In this document: one piece after another, positions 18,349 to 26,427 of the stretch | Layout of the letters: every line of letters begins with the position of its first letter | Numbering within the stretch: the stretch's first letter is position 1 | Source: Micromonospora sp. HK10 | GTDB lineage: Bacteria; Actinomycetota; Actinomycetes; Mycobacteriales; Micromonosporaceae | Reading direction: 5' to 3' | Length of the DNA stretch: 64,000 nucleotides | Assembly (NCBI RefSeq): GCF_000982955.1 | Contig: NZ_KQ058881.1 | Coordinates: 40,303 to 104,302, forward strand | Translations under genes and position numbers: made by a program | The notes under the pieces: generated by a model | What the model was told of the DNA's origin: nothing | Databases searched by the model: none | Seen by the model: the letters and a program-made list of their open reading frames with translations, nothing else

Positions 18349-18428
18349 GCGCTCATCGTCGCATCCCGCGCGGTGTGCCGGTCGCACGACCGGCAGGGTT
18401 GCCGGTGGCGGGCGAGGTCCGGTGCCGG

Positions 18429-19157
18429 TCAGAGGCCGCCGGCGATGCGCAGGACCGCGCCGGTGGTGTAGGAGGAGTCGGGGCCGAGGAGGAAGGCGAT
18501 GGCGCCGGCGATCTCGTCGGGCTCCCCGGCCCGGCCCAGCGGGATGCGACCGGCGGCGCTGTCGGGCCGGTCGGGCGCGCCGGAGAGGGCGTGGATCTCG
18601 GTGCGGATGATGCCGGGGGCCACGGCGTTGACCCGGATGCCGCGGGGGGCGAGTTCCTTGGCCAGGCCGACGGTGAGGGTGTCGGTGGCGGCCTTCACGG
18701 CGGCGTAGTGGATGTATTCGCCGGGGCTGCCGAGGGTGGCCGCGGCGGAGGAGACGTTGACGATGGCGCCGCCGTCGGCCATCCGGCGCGCCGCCTGCTG
18801 GGCGCAGAGCACGTACCCGACGAGGTTGACGTCGACGACGCGGCGCAGGTCGTCGGCGCGCAGCTCGGTGAAGGGGCCGATCGGGCTGGTGATGCCGGCG
18901 TTGTTGACCAGGCCGGTGAGGGGGCCGAGGTCGGCGGCGGCGTCGAAGAGGCGCCGCACCTGGTCGGGGTCGCTGGTGTCGGCCGCGACGGCCACCCCGC
19001 GGCCGCCGGCGGCCTCGATGTCGGCCAGCACCGCCCGGGCGGCGGCGTGGTCGCTGCGGTAGCCGATGGCGACGTGGTGGCCCGCGGCGGCCAGCCGCCG
19101 GGCGGTGGCGGCGCCGATGCCACGGCCGCCGCCGGTGACGATGGTGACGGACGTCAA
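18429..19157 (-). CDS. Short-chain dehydrogenase/reductase
   Basis: A 242-residue classical SDR. The cofactor motif GGGRGIGAATARRL is at residues 9-22, followed by LVNNAGITSP, the catalytic Ser in NVSSAAATLG and the YAAVK catalytic pair; PGIIRTEI is the usual post-catalytic segment. The arginine after the first beta strand region (YRSDHAAA) favours NADP. It starts at an unusual TTG (19157) preceded by AGGGGAGAGGGCA. Sequence resembles glucose-1-dehydrogenase/FabG-like oxidoreductases; substrate unknown. It is divergent from the patatin-like gene by 79 bp. Confidence 0.88.
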   Translation of the reverse strand: MTSVTIVTGGGRGIGAATARRLAAAGHHVAIGYRSDHAAARAVLADIEAAGGRGVAVAADTSDPDQVRRLFDAAADLGPLTGLVNNAGITSPIGPFTELRADDLRRVVDVNLVGYVLCAQQAARRMADGGAIVNVSSAAATLGSPGEYIHYAAVKAATDTLTVGLAKELAPRGIRVNAVAPGIIRTEIHALSGAPDRPDSAAGRIPLGRAGEPDEIAGAIAFLLGPDSSYTTGAVLRIAGGL

Positions 19158-19236
19158 TGCCCTCTCCCCTGCCCCGTTGGTGTGGGTGACGTTACCGTGG
19201 CCGGGACGGGATGCGGGTGGAGAGGACGGTCACACC

Positions 19237-20070
19237 ATGGCGCGGGCGTTGGTGCTGGGTGGCGGCGGGGTGACCGGCGTGGCGTGGGAGTTGGGGCTGC
19301 TGGCCGGGCTGGCCGACCGGGGCGTGGACCTGGCCGGCGCGGACCTGGTGGTGGGCACGTCGGCGGGATCGGTGGTCGGGGCGCAGGTGTGCTCCGGCAC
19401 GCCGCTGGCGGAGCTGTACGCGGCGCAGCTGCGCCCGCCGCGTGGTGAGCTGACCGCCCGGCTGGGGGTGGCGGTGCTGCTGCGCTGGGCGTGGGCGGGC
19501 GCCCGGGGCGGCGACGCGCAGCGGTCACGGGCGCGGGTCGGGGCGATGGCGCTGGCCGCGCGTACCCCGTCGGAGGCGTCGCGGCGGGCGGTGCTGGAGT
19601 CCCGGTTGCCGGTGCGGGAGTGGCCGGCGCGGCGGCTGCTGGTGACGGCGGTCGACGCGGCCTCCGGCGAGTTCGTGGTCTTCGACGCCGACGCCGGGGT
19701 GTCGCTGGTGGACGCGGTCGGGGCCAGTTGCGCGGTGCCCGGGGTGTGGCCGCCGGTGACCATCGGGACGCGCCGCTACGTCGACGGTGGGGTGCGCTCG
19801 TCGGTGAACGCGGACCTGGCGGCCGGCGCGGCGGCGGTGGTGGTGTTGGCGCCGGTGACGGCCGGGTTCGGTCCGGGGCCGCGGCTGGCGGCGCAGGTGG
19901 CCCAGTTGCGGTCGGCCGGGTCGCGGGTGGTGGTGGTGACCCCGGACAGCGGATCGCGGCGGGCGATCGGCCGGAACCTGCTGGATCCGGCGCGGCGGGC
20001 CGGGTCGGCGCGGGCCGGGCACGCGCAGGCGGCGGTGGTGGCCGCCGAGGTGGCCGCGGTGTGGGATTGA
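19237..20070 (+). CDS. Patatin-like phospholipase
   Basis: A 277-residue cytoplasmic hydrolase. ALVLGGGGVTGVAWELG at the N terminus gives the glycine-rich oxyanion hole, VVGTSAGSVVG contains the catalytic Ser of GxSxG, and YVDGGVRSSVNADL supplies the catalytic Asp of the DGG motif. The Ser-Asp dyad and order fit the patatin/RssA group of lipid acyl hydrolases. ATG 19237 starts directly at the first beta strand. Natural lipid substrate unknown. The peroxiredoxin gene follows 43 bp downstream on the same strand. Confidence 0.88.
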   Translation: MARALVLGGGGVTGVAWELGLLAGLADRGVDLAGADLVVGTSAGSVVGAQVCSGTPLAELYAAQLRPPRGELTARLGVAVLLRWAWAGARGGDAQRSRARVGAMALAARTPSEASRRAVLESRLPVREWPARRLLVTAVDAASGEFVVFDADAGVSLVDAVGASCAVPGVWPPVTIGTRRYVDGGVRSSVNADLAAGAAAVVVLAPVTAGFGPGPRLAAQVAQLRSAGSRVVVVTPDSGSRRAIGRNLLDPARRAGSARAGHAQAAVVAAEVAAVWD

Positions 20071-20113
20071 CCGCCTAGGCTCACCGGGTCGGCGCGACGG
20101 GCGGAGGTGCCAG

Positions 20114-20572
20114 GTGGCTGTGGGTGTCGGGGATCAGGTCGCGGATTTCGCGCTGCCGGACGAGACGGGCACGCTACGGCGGTTGTCGGAGTTCCTGGCG
20201 GCCGGGCCGGTGGTGCTGTTCTTCTACCCGGCGGCGATGACCCGCGGGTGCACGGCGGAGAGCTGCCACTTCCGCGATCTGGCGGCGGAGTTCGCCGCGG
20301 TCGGCGCGCAGCGGGTGGGCATCAGCCGGGATCCGGTGGACCGGCAGGCGGAGTTCTCCCGGCGGCACGGCTTCGACTATCCGCTGCTGTCCGACGTCGA
20401 CGGGACGGTGGCGGACGCGTTCGGGGTGCGCCGGCGGCTGCCGCTGGGGGCGTTGAGCACGCGGCGGATGACGTTCGTGATCGACCCGGACCGGCGGGTG
20501 CTCGCCGTGGTGCACAGCGAGCTGAGCATGACCGAGCACGCCGACGCGGCGCTGCGCGCGCTGGGGGGTTGA
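20114..20572 (+). CDS. Peroxiredoxin (Bcp/PrxQ type)
   Basis: A 152-residue thiol peroxidase that reduces hydrogen peroxide and organic hydroperoxides. FFYPAAMTRGCTAESCHFRD contains the peroxidatic Cys (TRGC) and, five residues later, a second Cys in the CxxxxC arrangement of 2-Cys PrxQ/Bcp enzymes. FVIDPDRRV is the conserved late strand. GTG 20114 has GGAGGTGCCAG directly upstream. It probably shares a transcript with the patatin-like gene and uses thioredoxin as reductant (family knowledge). Confidence 0.9.
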   Translation: MAVGVGDQVADFALPDETGTLRRLSEFLAAGPVVLFFYPAAMTRGCTAESCHFRDLAAEFAAVGAQRVGISRDPVDRQAEFSRRHGFDYPLLSDVDGTVADAFGVRRRLPLGALSTRRMTFVIDPDRRVLAVVHSELSMTEHADAALRALGG

Positions 20573-20638
20573 TCTTCCGGTTGTCGCAGTCGGCTGGTAT
20601 CAAGGCTGCAATCAGACAGGTGTACGGAAGAGGGCGTG

Positions 20639-21322
20639 ATGGCGGGTCAGGGTTTGTCCACTGACGAGGTGCAGGGCATCCGGGAAGCGTTGGCGGCGGG
20701 CCGCAAGCCGCGGGTGGTGTTCACGGCGGCGGCGGGTCAGATGGCCGGGCAGCTCGGGCAGGTGGTGGAGCTGACCGACCCGGAGCTGTCGGAGGAGTTC
20801 GTGGTGGTCCGCTTCGGCCGCGACGAGCTGCCCTTCTCCCCCGCCGACGTGGCGATCGCGCCCAAGGGCGCCGGGCGTAAGCCGGCCGAGGCGAAGCCGC
20901 CCGTCGAGGAGCCGCCGGCGCCGGCGGAGCCGGCGTTCGTGTTGGACGCGCCGCCGGTGCCGGCGCCGCGCCGGGAGGAGCCGAGGGTGGCGCAGCAGCA
21001 GGCGGAGCCGAAGCCGGCACGGCGGGCGGTGAAGGCGGTGAAGCCGAAGGGCCCGGCCGGGCTGACCGTGACGCTGGCGTACGCCGACGGCGAGTGGACG
21101 GTGGCCGCGCAGCAGGGCACGAAGGCCCTCGCCAAGCCGTACGTGGTGAAGCCGGCGGAGGCGCTGCGGATGGTGGCGCTGGTGGACGTGCCGGGGGTGC
21201 AGGAGGCGGTGGAGCAGATCCTCGCCGCCGAGCGCGCCGAGGCGGAGCAGCAGGCCGAGAAGCTGCGCGCCGAGTTGGCGGAGATCGAGGCCCGGTTGGC
21301 GGAGCTGCGCGAGGCCCACTGA
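20639..21322 (+). CDS. DUF6319-like actinobacterial protein
   Basis: A 227-residue protein with three parts: an N-terminal globular region (LSTDEVQGIREALAAGRKP; VVRFGRDELPFSPADV), a Pro/Ala/Lys-rich low-complexity linker (about residues 78-140), and a C-terminal region (GLTVTLAYADGEWTVAAQQG) ending in an Ala/Glu/Arg coiled coil. I associate it with DUF6319, function unknown; the linker has sometimes led to mis-annotation as a translation factor. A GGAAGAGG ribosome site precedes ATG 20639; GTG 20636 is the adjacent alternative. Confidence 0.6.
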   Translation: MAGQGLSTDEVQGIREALAAGRKPRVVFTAAAGQMAGQLGQVVELTDPELSEEFVVVRFGRDELPFSPADVAIAPKGAGRKPAEAKPPVEEPPAPAEPAFVLDAPPVPAPRREEPRVAQQQAEPKPARRAVKAVKPKGPAGLTVTLAYADGEWTVAAQQGTKALAKPYVVKPAEALRMVALVDVPGVQEAVEQILAAERAEAEQQAEKLRAELAEIEARLAELREAH

Positions 21323-21446
21323 GCCCCGCCGCGCGTCCCGGTCGGAAATCGCCTCGGCCGGGCGCGCGGCATCTGCTGGGTTTCCGCCGCGTCCTCGACG
21401 AGGCCGGAGGGAACCGCTTCCTGGAAGGACCGCCTAGGCTGCCCCG

Positions 21447-22322
21447 GTGGGTTACTGGGGCACGGTGGTGGTGGCGCGGCCTGACGGTCTGCTGGTCGAC
21501 CAGGACGATGTCGGCGGATTCGGATACCGACACCGGTGGCTGCGGGAGCTGAGTGACGGCTGGCAGCTGCTGGAGACCAGCGGGTGGAACGATCCTCCGG
21601 ACCTGCTCGCTCCGGCCGGCGCGCTCGCCACCTCGACGGGGCGGCCGGTCTTCGCCGCCTACGTCAGCGACGGCGACTGCGCGGTGATGGCGACGGCGAC
21701 GCCGGACGAGGTGGGACCGTTGACGCACCTGTGGGACACCGACCGACCGTGCGGGGTCTACCGGCACCAGCCGCGCGGGCTGCCGGAACCGGTCGGACGC
21801 ACCGCTGACGAGGTGATCGCGGAGTTGATGGCGTGGTCGGCGGCGGCCGGGCTTCGGGCGGACGCGACCCGGCTGCGAGCGGTGCTGGGACACGAGCATC
21901 CGGTCGAGGCGGACGATCTGCTGTTCGCGCTGGTGAAGGCGCTGGGAGTGGCGAGGATCGGCCGGACCCGACCGTGGACGGTGCCGCTGGAGCAGCACCC
22001 CTTCGCGTCGGTCACGGACATCCTGGCGTCGCGGGCCCGGGCGGAGGCGGCGTACCGGCAGGCGGCGGTCGAGGACGGTGCGGAGCCCGACGAGCCGGAG
22101 GCGCCGTGGGAGGCAGCGGCGATCCGGCTGGAAGAGGAGCTGTGGGCGTCGTTGTACCGCCCGGAGGTGGACGTCGCGGGTCTGGCGCGGCGAGCGCAGC
22201 GGCTGCGGGCGGAATATGACGTCGCCAGGGGTCGGCGACCACGGCCGCCTCACGGCCCTCTCAGTCGGGAGCACCCGTGGAATTCCGGCCGCGTGTGGGC
22301 GGACAGGCGGGCCACCGATTGA
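21447..22322 (+). CDS. Actinobacterial hypothetical protein (MGYWGT family)
   Basis: A 291-residue soluble protein from GTG 21447. The N-terminal MGYWGTVVVARP opening and the LREL.DGWQLLETSGW segment recur in uncharacterised actinobacterial proteins. The C-terminal third is helical and acidic/Ala-rich (EAPWEAAAIRLEEELWASLY). No catalytic motif, signal peptide or membrane segment is visible. Codon usage matches neighbours. A strong intrinsic terminator follows 21 bp after the stop. Confidence 0.6.
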   Translation: MGYWGTVVVARPDGLLVDQDDVGGFGYRHRWLRELSDGWQLLETSGWNDPPDLLAPAGALATSTGRPVFAAYVSDGDCAVMATATPDEVGPLTHLWDTDRPCGVYRHQPRGLPEPVGRTADEVIAELMAWSAAAGLRADATRLRAVLGHEHPVEADDLLFALVKALGVARIGRTRPWTVPLEQHPFASVTDILASRARAEAAYRQAAVEDGAEPDEPEAPWEAAAIRLEEELWASLYRPEVDVAGLARRAQRLRAEYDVARGRRPRPPHGPLSREHPWNSGRVWADRRATD

Positions 22323-22343
22323 CCGCCCCTCCCCTGAACGCCC

Positions 22344-22385
22344 CGCGGGGCCGGTGCGACCCCCTCGCACCGGCCCCGCGTTTTT
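22344..22385 (+). terminator. Intrinsic terminator with T5 tract
   Basis: A perfect 16-bp stem, CGCGGGGCCGGTGCGA and its complement, encloses CCCCC and is followed on the plus strand by TTTTT. It ends the plus-strand hypothetical gene and, as a plain hairpin, may also stop transcripts leaving cydB from the other side. Confidence 0.85.
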
Positions 22386-22403
22386 CCGCGCTCACGCCGT
22401 CGA

Positions 22404-23402
22404 TCAGTGTTGCGGGATGTTGCGCACCCCGATCCGCTTGCGGAACACCCAGTAGGTCCAGCCCTGGTAGGCCAGCACGATCGGGGTGAAGATCACCGCC
22501 ACCCAGGTCATGATCTTCAGGGTGTAGGGGGTGGAGGCGGCGTTGCTGGCGGTCAGCGTGCCGGCGGCGTCGAGGGTGGACGGCAGCACGTTCGGAAACA
22601 GCGCGGCGAACAGGGTCGCCACGGCCAGCGCGATGGCCAGGGCGGTGCCGGTGAACGCCCAGCCCTCCCGGCGTGCCGCGGCGGCGGCCAGACCGCCGAG
22701 CAGGGCGAGGGCGGCGGCGACGGCGAGCACCACGGCGGCCGCGCTGGACCGGATGGTCAGCGTCCAGCTCAGGAAGGCCACCGCGACGACAGCGGTGCCG
22801 ACGCCGAGCTTCACGGCGAGGGTGCCCGCGCGCCGGCGGATGTCGTCGGTGGTCTTGAGGGCGAGGAACACCGCGCCGTGGGTGAGGAACAGGCCCAGGG
22901 TGGTCAGGCCGCCGAGCAGGGCGTACGGGTTGAGCAGGTCGACCAGGCCGCCGACGTACTCGTGCTGGGCGTCGAGCGGCACGCCGCGCAGAATGTTGGC
23001 GAAGGCCACGCCCCACAGGATCGCCGGGATCAGCGAGCCGAAGAAGATGGCCTGGTCCCAGCGGCGTTTCCAGGACGCCTCGGCGCGCTTGTGCCGGTAT
23101 TCGAAGGCCACCCCGCGGGCGATGAGCGCGAGCAGGATGAGCAGCAGCGGCAGGTAGAACCCGGAGAACAGGGTGGCGTACCACTCGGGGAAGGCGGCGA
23201 ACATCGCGCCGCCGGCGGTGATCAGCCAGACCTCGTTGCCGTCCCAGACCGGGCCGATGGTGTTGATCAGGACGCGGCGTTCCCGGTCGTCGCGGCCGAG
23301 CACGGGCAGCAGCATGCCGACGCCGAAGTCGAAGCCTTCGAGGATGAAGTAGCCGGTGAAGAGCACGGCGACGAGGAGAAACCAGATGGTGGTCAGTTCC
23401 AC
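22404..23402 (-). CDS. cydB: Cytochrome bd ubiquinol/menaquinol oxidase subunit II
   Basis: A 332-residue integral membrane protein with eight or nine hydrophobic segments. TGYFILEGFDFGVGMLLP near the N terminus, TIGPVWDGNEVWLITAGGA and the ARGVAFEYRHK segment are the family hallmarks. With CydA it forms the cytochrome bd terminal oxidase, which reduces O2 with quinol electrons at low oxygen tension. It starts 15 bp after the cydA stop, so the two form an operon. The cydD/cydC ABC transporter genes often following cydB in actinobacteria are absent here: a terminator lies just beyond. Confidence 0.95.
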   Translation of the reverse strand: MELTTIWFLLVAVLFTGYFILEGFDFGVGMLLPVLGRDDRERRVLINTIGPVWDGNEVWLITAGGAMFAAFPEWYATLFSGFYLPLLLILLALIARGVAFEYRHKRAEASWKRRWDQAIFFGSLIPAILWGVAFANILRGVPLDAQHEYVGGLVDLLNPYALLGGLTTLGLFLTHGAVFLALKTTDDIRRRAGTLAVKLGVGTAVVAVAFLSWTLTIRSSAAAVVLAVAAALALLGGLAAAAARREGWAFTGTALAIALAVATLFAALFPNVLPSTLDAAGTLTASNAASTPYTLKIMTWVAVIFTPIVLAYQGWTYWVFRKRIGVRNIPQH

Positions 23403-23417
23403 GATGGGCTCCGGGGG

Positions 23418-24833
23418 TCAGTAGGCGAAGGCGAGCGGGCGCTCGGCGTCGTCGGTGTCGTCGTCGTCGGCCGGTTGCGGGGCGACGTCGGGTACGCCGG
23501 CCTTGGCGTAGCGGACCAGCAGTTTGAACTCGATCACCGCGAGGGTGGCGTAGATCAGGGTGAACGCGGTGAAGGAGGTGAGTACCTCCGTCAGCGAGAC
23601 GCTGCGGGACACGCCGTTGCGGGTGAGCATCTCGCCGAAGACGATCCACGGCTGGCGGCCCATCTCGGTGAAGATCCAGCCGAAGGAGTTGGCGAGCAGC
23701 GGCAGCACCGGCATGACCAGGCCGGCGCGCAGCAGCCACCGGCTGCGCGGGGTGCGGCCCTTGCGCTGGCTCCAGAGCACCAGCAGCGCGATCGCGGCGG
23801 CGGCCAGCCCGAAGGCGATCATGAAGCGGAAGCTCCAGTAGGTGACCGGGATGATCGGGGTGTAGCTGCCGGCGCCGTACTGGCTGGCGTACTGGGCCTG
23901 CAGGTCGTTGATGCCCTGCACGGTGCCGTTGGGGTCGCCGGTGCCGAGGAACGACAGCAGGTACGGGATCTTGATGGCAAACAGCTCGCGGCTGCCGTCG
24001 AGGCTGCCGACGGTGAGCACGGAGAACGAGGCGGGGCTCTCGGTGGTGTAGAGGCCCTCGGCGGCGGCCATCTTCATCGGCTGCACCTCGGTCATGATCT
24101 TGCCCTGGATGTCGCCGGTCAGGATGACCAGCGCCGAGGAGATCAGCACCACCCAGGAGCCGAACCGGGTGGCGAAGCGGTAGCCGCCGGTGTCGGCGCT
24201 GCCCCGGTTGCGGATGACGTGCCAGAGGCCGACGGCGACGATCAGCGACCCGGCGACCAGGAACGACCCGGCCAGGGTGTGCGGGAAGGTGATCAGGGCG
24301 ACCTTGTTGGTGAGCACCGCGACGAAGTCGGTCAGTTCGGCGCGGCCGGTGTCCGGGTTGATCCGGTAGCCGACCGGGTTCTGCATGAACGAGTTGGCGG
24401 CCAGGATGAAGTAGGCGGACAGGTTGGTGCCGATCGCCGCGGCCCAGATGGCGGCCAGGTGCAGCCGCTTGGGCAGCCGGTCCCAGCCGAAGATCCACAG
24501 GCCGATGAAGGTCGACTCGAGGAAGAACGCGACCAGGGCCTCGATCGCCAGGGGCGCGCCGAAGATGTCGCCGACGAAGCGCGAGTAGTCCGACCAGTTC
24601 ATGCCGAACTGGAACTCCTGCACGATGCCGGTGACCACGCCCATCGCGAAGTTGATCAGGAAGAGCTTGCCGTAGAACTTGGTGAGCTTGAGGTAGCGCT
24701 CGTTGCCGCTGCGGTGCCACAGGGTCTGCAGGATGGCCACCAGCACGGACAGGCCGATGGTCAGCGGTACGAAGAGAAAGTGGTAGACGGTGGTGACACC
24801 GAACTGCCAGCGGGCGACGTCCAACGCGTCCAC
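23418..24833 (-). CDS. cydA: Cytochrome bd ubiquinol/menaquinol oxidase subunit I
   Basis: A 471-residue membrane subunit carrying the b558, b595 and d hemes. His18 in TTVYHFLFVPLTIG is the conserved heme-ligand position, and FTEMGRQPWIVFGE contains the GRQPW motif of the quinol-binding side. The length indicates the short Q-loop type found in actinobacteria and firmicutes. GTG 24833 follows a G5 ribosome site. Upstream are two TACTAC/GTAGTA inverted repeats that probably bind a BlaI-like repressor. cydB follows after 15 bp. Confidence 0.96.
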   Translation of the reverse strand: MDALDVARWQFGVTTVYHFLFVPLTIGLSVLVAILQTLWHRSGNERYLKLTKFYGKLFLINFAMGVVTGIVQEFQFGMNWSDYSRFVGDIFGAPLAIEALVAFFLESTFIGLWIFGWDRLPKRLHLAAIWAAAIGTNLSAYFILAANSFMQNPVGYRINPDTGRAELTDFVAVLTNKVALITFPHTLAGSFLVAGSLIVAVGLWHVIRNRGSADTGGYRFATRFGSWVVLISSALVILTGDIQGKIMTEVQPMKMAAAEGLYTTESPASFSVLTVGSLDGSRELFAIKIPYLLSFLGTGDPNGTVQGINDLQAQYASQYGAGSYTPIIPVTYWSFRFMIAFGLAAAAIALLVLWSQRKGRTPRSRWLLRAGLVMPVLPLLANSFGWIFTEMGRQPWIVFGEMLTRNGVSRSVSLTEVLTSFTAFTLIYATLAVIEFKLLVRYAKAGVPDVAPQPADDDDTDDAERPLAFAY

Positions 24834-24854
24834 CTGAAAACCCCCAGCTGTTCA

Positions 24855-24891
24855 TACTACGAGACGTAGTAAATACTACTCGGCGTCGTAG
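24855..24891. promoter_or_regulatory. Tandem BlaI/MecI-like operators upstream of cydA
   Basis: A perfect repeat (TACTACG and CGTAGTA around AGA, 24855-24871) is followed at a 19-bp offset by a degenerate second copy starting TACTACT and ending GTCGTAG (24874-24891). Direct spacing of about two helical turns suggests cooperative dimers. The half-sites resemble operators of BlaI/MecI-family repressors as I remember them. On the cydA strand each repeat contains a TAGTAT that could serve as -10 element, so binding would block the promoter. Confidence 0.6.
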
Positions 24892-25057
24892 AGAAACCGG
24901 CAGGGCCGTGGGGCCCGAACCGACCCGGGACCAATGACCCTGATCACCCGGGCCCGGTGGGACCAACCGATCAGGATTGAAGAAGCGCGGTTCCCGGACC
25001 GCTCCGTAGCGTGACTGACGTCTGGATGATCAGAAAGCACGGAACAGGAGACAAGGC

Positions 25058-25471
25058 ATGAAAGCGCACGTGAGCGCGATCCTCCTCGGCGTCCGGGACA
25101 TGGAGCGGACCAGGCGGTTCTACACCGAAGGCCTCGGCTGGCAGGTCGCGCAGGACTACGGCGTCTCGGTGTTCTTCGCCTCCGACGGCGGCTCGCCGGT
25201 CGGCTTCTACGGCCGCGACGGCCTGGCCGAGCAGGTCGGCACGAGCCCCCAGGGCAGCGGCTTCAGCGGGCTGGTCCTCACCTACGTGGTCCGCAGCGAG
25301 ACGCGGGTCGACGAGGTCATGGCGGAGGCCGAGAAGGCCGGCGCCACAATCCTCAAGCCCGCCGGCCCGCTGCCCTGGGGCGGCTACGGCGGCTCCTTCG
25401 CCGACCTCGACGGCTACATCTGGAGCCTCGGCTACAGCGCCCAGGGCGAGAACCAGCCCTACGCGGAGTGA
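25058..25471 (+). CDS. VOC (glyoxalase/bleomycin-resistance fold) protein
   Basis: A 137-residue protein with two beta-alpha-beta-beta-beta modules: SAILLGVRDMERTRRFYTEGLGW (first module, pieces ILLGVRDME and FYTEGLGW) and VDEVMAEAEKAGATILKPAG followed by FADLDGYIWSLGY (second). The metal-ligand positions typical of glyoxalase I are only partly conserved, so a binding or resistance role is as likely as catalysis. ACAGGAGACAAGGC before ATG 25058 is a clear ribosome site. It is divergent from cydA across 224 bp. Confidence 0.82.
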   Translation: MKAHVSAILLGVRDMERTRRFYTEGLGWQVAQDYGVSVFFASDGGSPVGFYGRDGLAEQVGTSPQGSGFSGLVLTYVVRSETRVDEVMAEAEKAGATILKPAGPLPWGGYGGSFADLDGYIWSLGYSAQGENQPYAE

Positions 25472-25622
25472 CCCCCGCGACGAGGCGGCCGGCGCGCCCC
25501 CGGGGCGGCCCGCCAGCCGCCTCCCCGCCACGCGCCCGCCGGCCGCGTCCCCGCGGCGCGTCCGGCGGGTGACCGGGATCGGGTGCCCCGCTCACCCCGG
25601 CGCGTGCGACCATCCAGCACTG

Positions 25623-26390
25623 ATGAACAGCACCCCATGGCAGCCACCCCTGATCTGGCGCGCCGCCCAGGCACTCGCCCGCGCCGTCGTCGGCCTGCTC
25701 GGCCGCCTCGAGGTCACCGGGGAGGTGCCGGACGCGCTGCGGCGCGGACCGCTGATCCTGGCCGCCAACCACATCAGCCCGTTCGACCCGGTGGTGCTCG
25801 CCGCCGCCTGCCGGGCCCGCCGCGTCGCCCCGCGGATCATGGCCACCGGCGGGCTGTTCCGCGCCCCCGTCGTCGGGCCGCTGATGCGTCGTGCCGGGCA
25901 CATCCGGGTCGACCGGGGCACCGACGCCGTGCACCGCTCCCTGCCGGCCGCCGCCGCCGCGGTCTCCGCCGGCTCGGTGGTGCTGGTCTACCCCGAAGGG
26001 CGCATCGGGCTGGACCCGGGCATGTGGCCCGAGCGCGGCAAGACCGGCACCGCCCGCCTCGCCCTGGCCTGCGGCGCCGCCGTCGTACCGGTCGCCCAGT
26101 GGGGCTCGCACGAGGTGCTGCCGTACCGGACGCCCAAGGGGATGCTGCCGGCACTGGCCCGCGCCGTGCTGCGGCGGCCGGTGATCCGGGTGCACTTCGG
26201 CGCCCCGGTGCCGCTGCAGGACCTGCACCCCGACACTCCCGGGGCCGCCCGGCGGGCCACCGACCGGATCATCGACGCGCTCACCGACAGCCTGGCCCCG
26301 CTGCGCCCCGACGAGCCGGACCGGCCCCGCCACGTCGACCCGGGCCGACCGGTCGACACCAGCCGCAGCCACCGCCGCCGACCGGTCTGA
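25623..26390 (+). CDS. 1-acyl-sn-glycerol-3-phosphate acyltransferase (PlsC-like)
   Basis: A 255-residue membrane-associated acyltransferase. NHISPFDPVV gives the catalytic NHxxxxD box, HIRVDRGTDAVH the second motif, VLVYPEGRIG the EGR-type phosphate-binding box and VVPVAQWGSHEVLP the fourth motif. Likely role: acylation of lysophosphatidate or a related lysolipid in membrane lipid synthesis. ATG 25623 is preferred over upstream GTGs because it leaves the normal N terminus. The C-terminal 30 residues are Arg/Asp-rich and disordered. Confidence 0.88.
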   Translation: MNSTPWQPPLIWRAAQALARAVVGLLGRLEVTGEVPDALRRGPLILAANHISPFDPVVLAAACRARRVAPRIMATGGLFRAPVVGPLMRRAGHIRVDRGTDAVHRSLPAAAAAVSAGSVVLVYPEGRIGLDPGMWPERGKTGTARLALACGAAVVPVAQWGSHEVLPYRTPKGMLPALARAVLRRPVIRVHFGAPVPLQDLHPDTPGAARRATDRIIDALTDSLAPLRPDEPDRPRHVDPGRPVDTSRSHRRRPV

Positions 26391-26427
26391 CACCGCCGCC
26401 GTGGGCACGGCCCGGGGGCGCCGAGGG

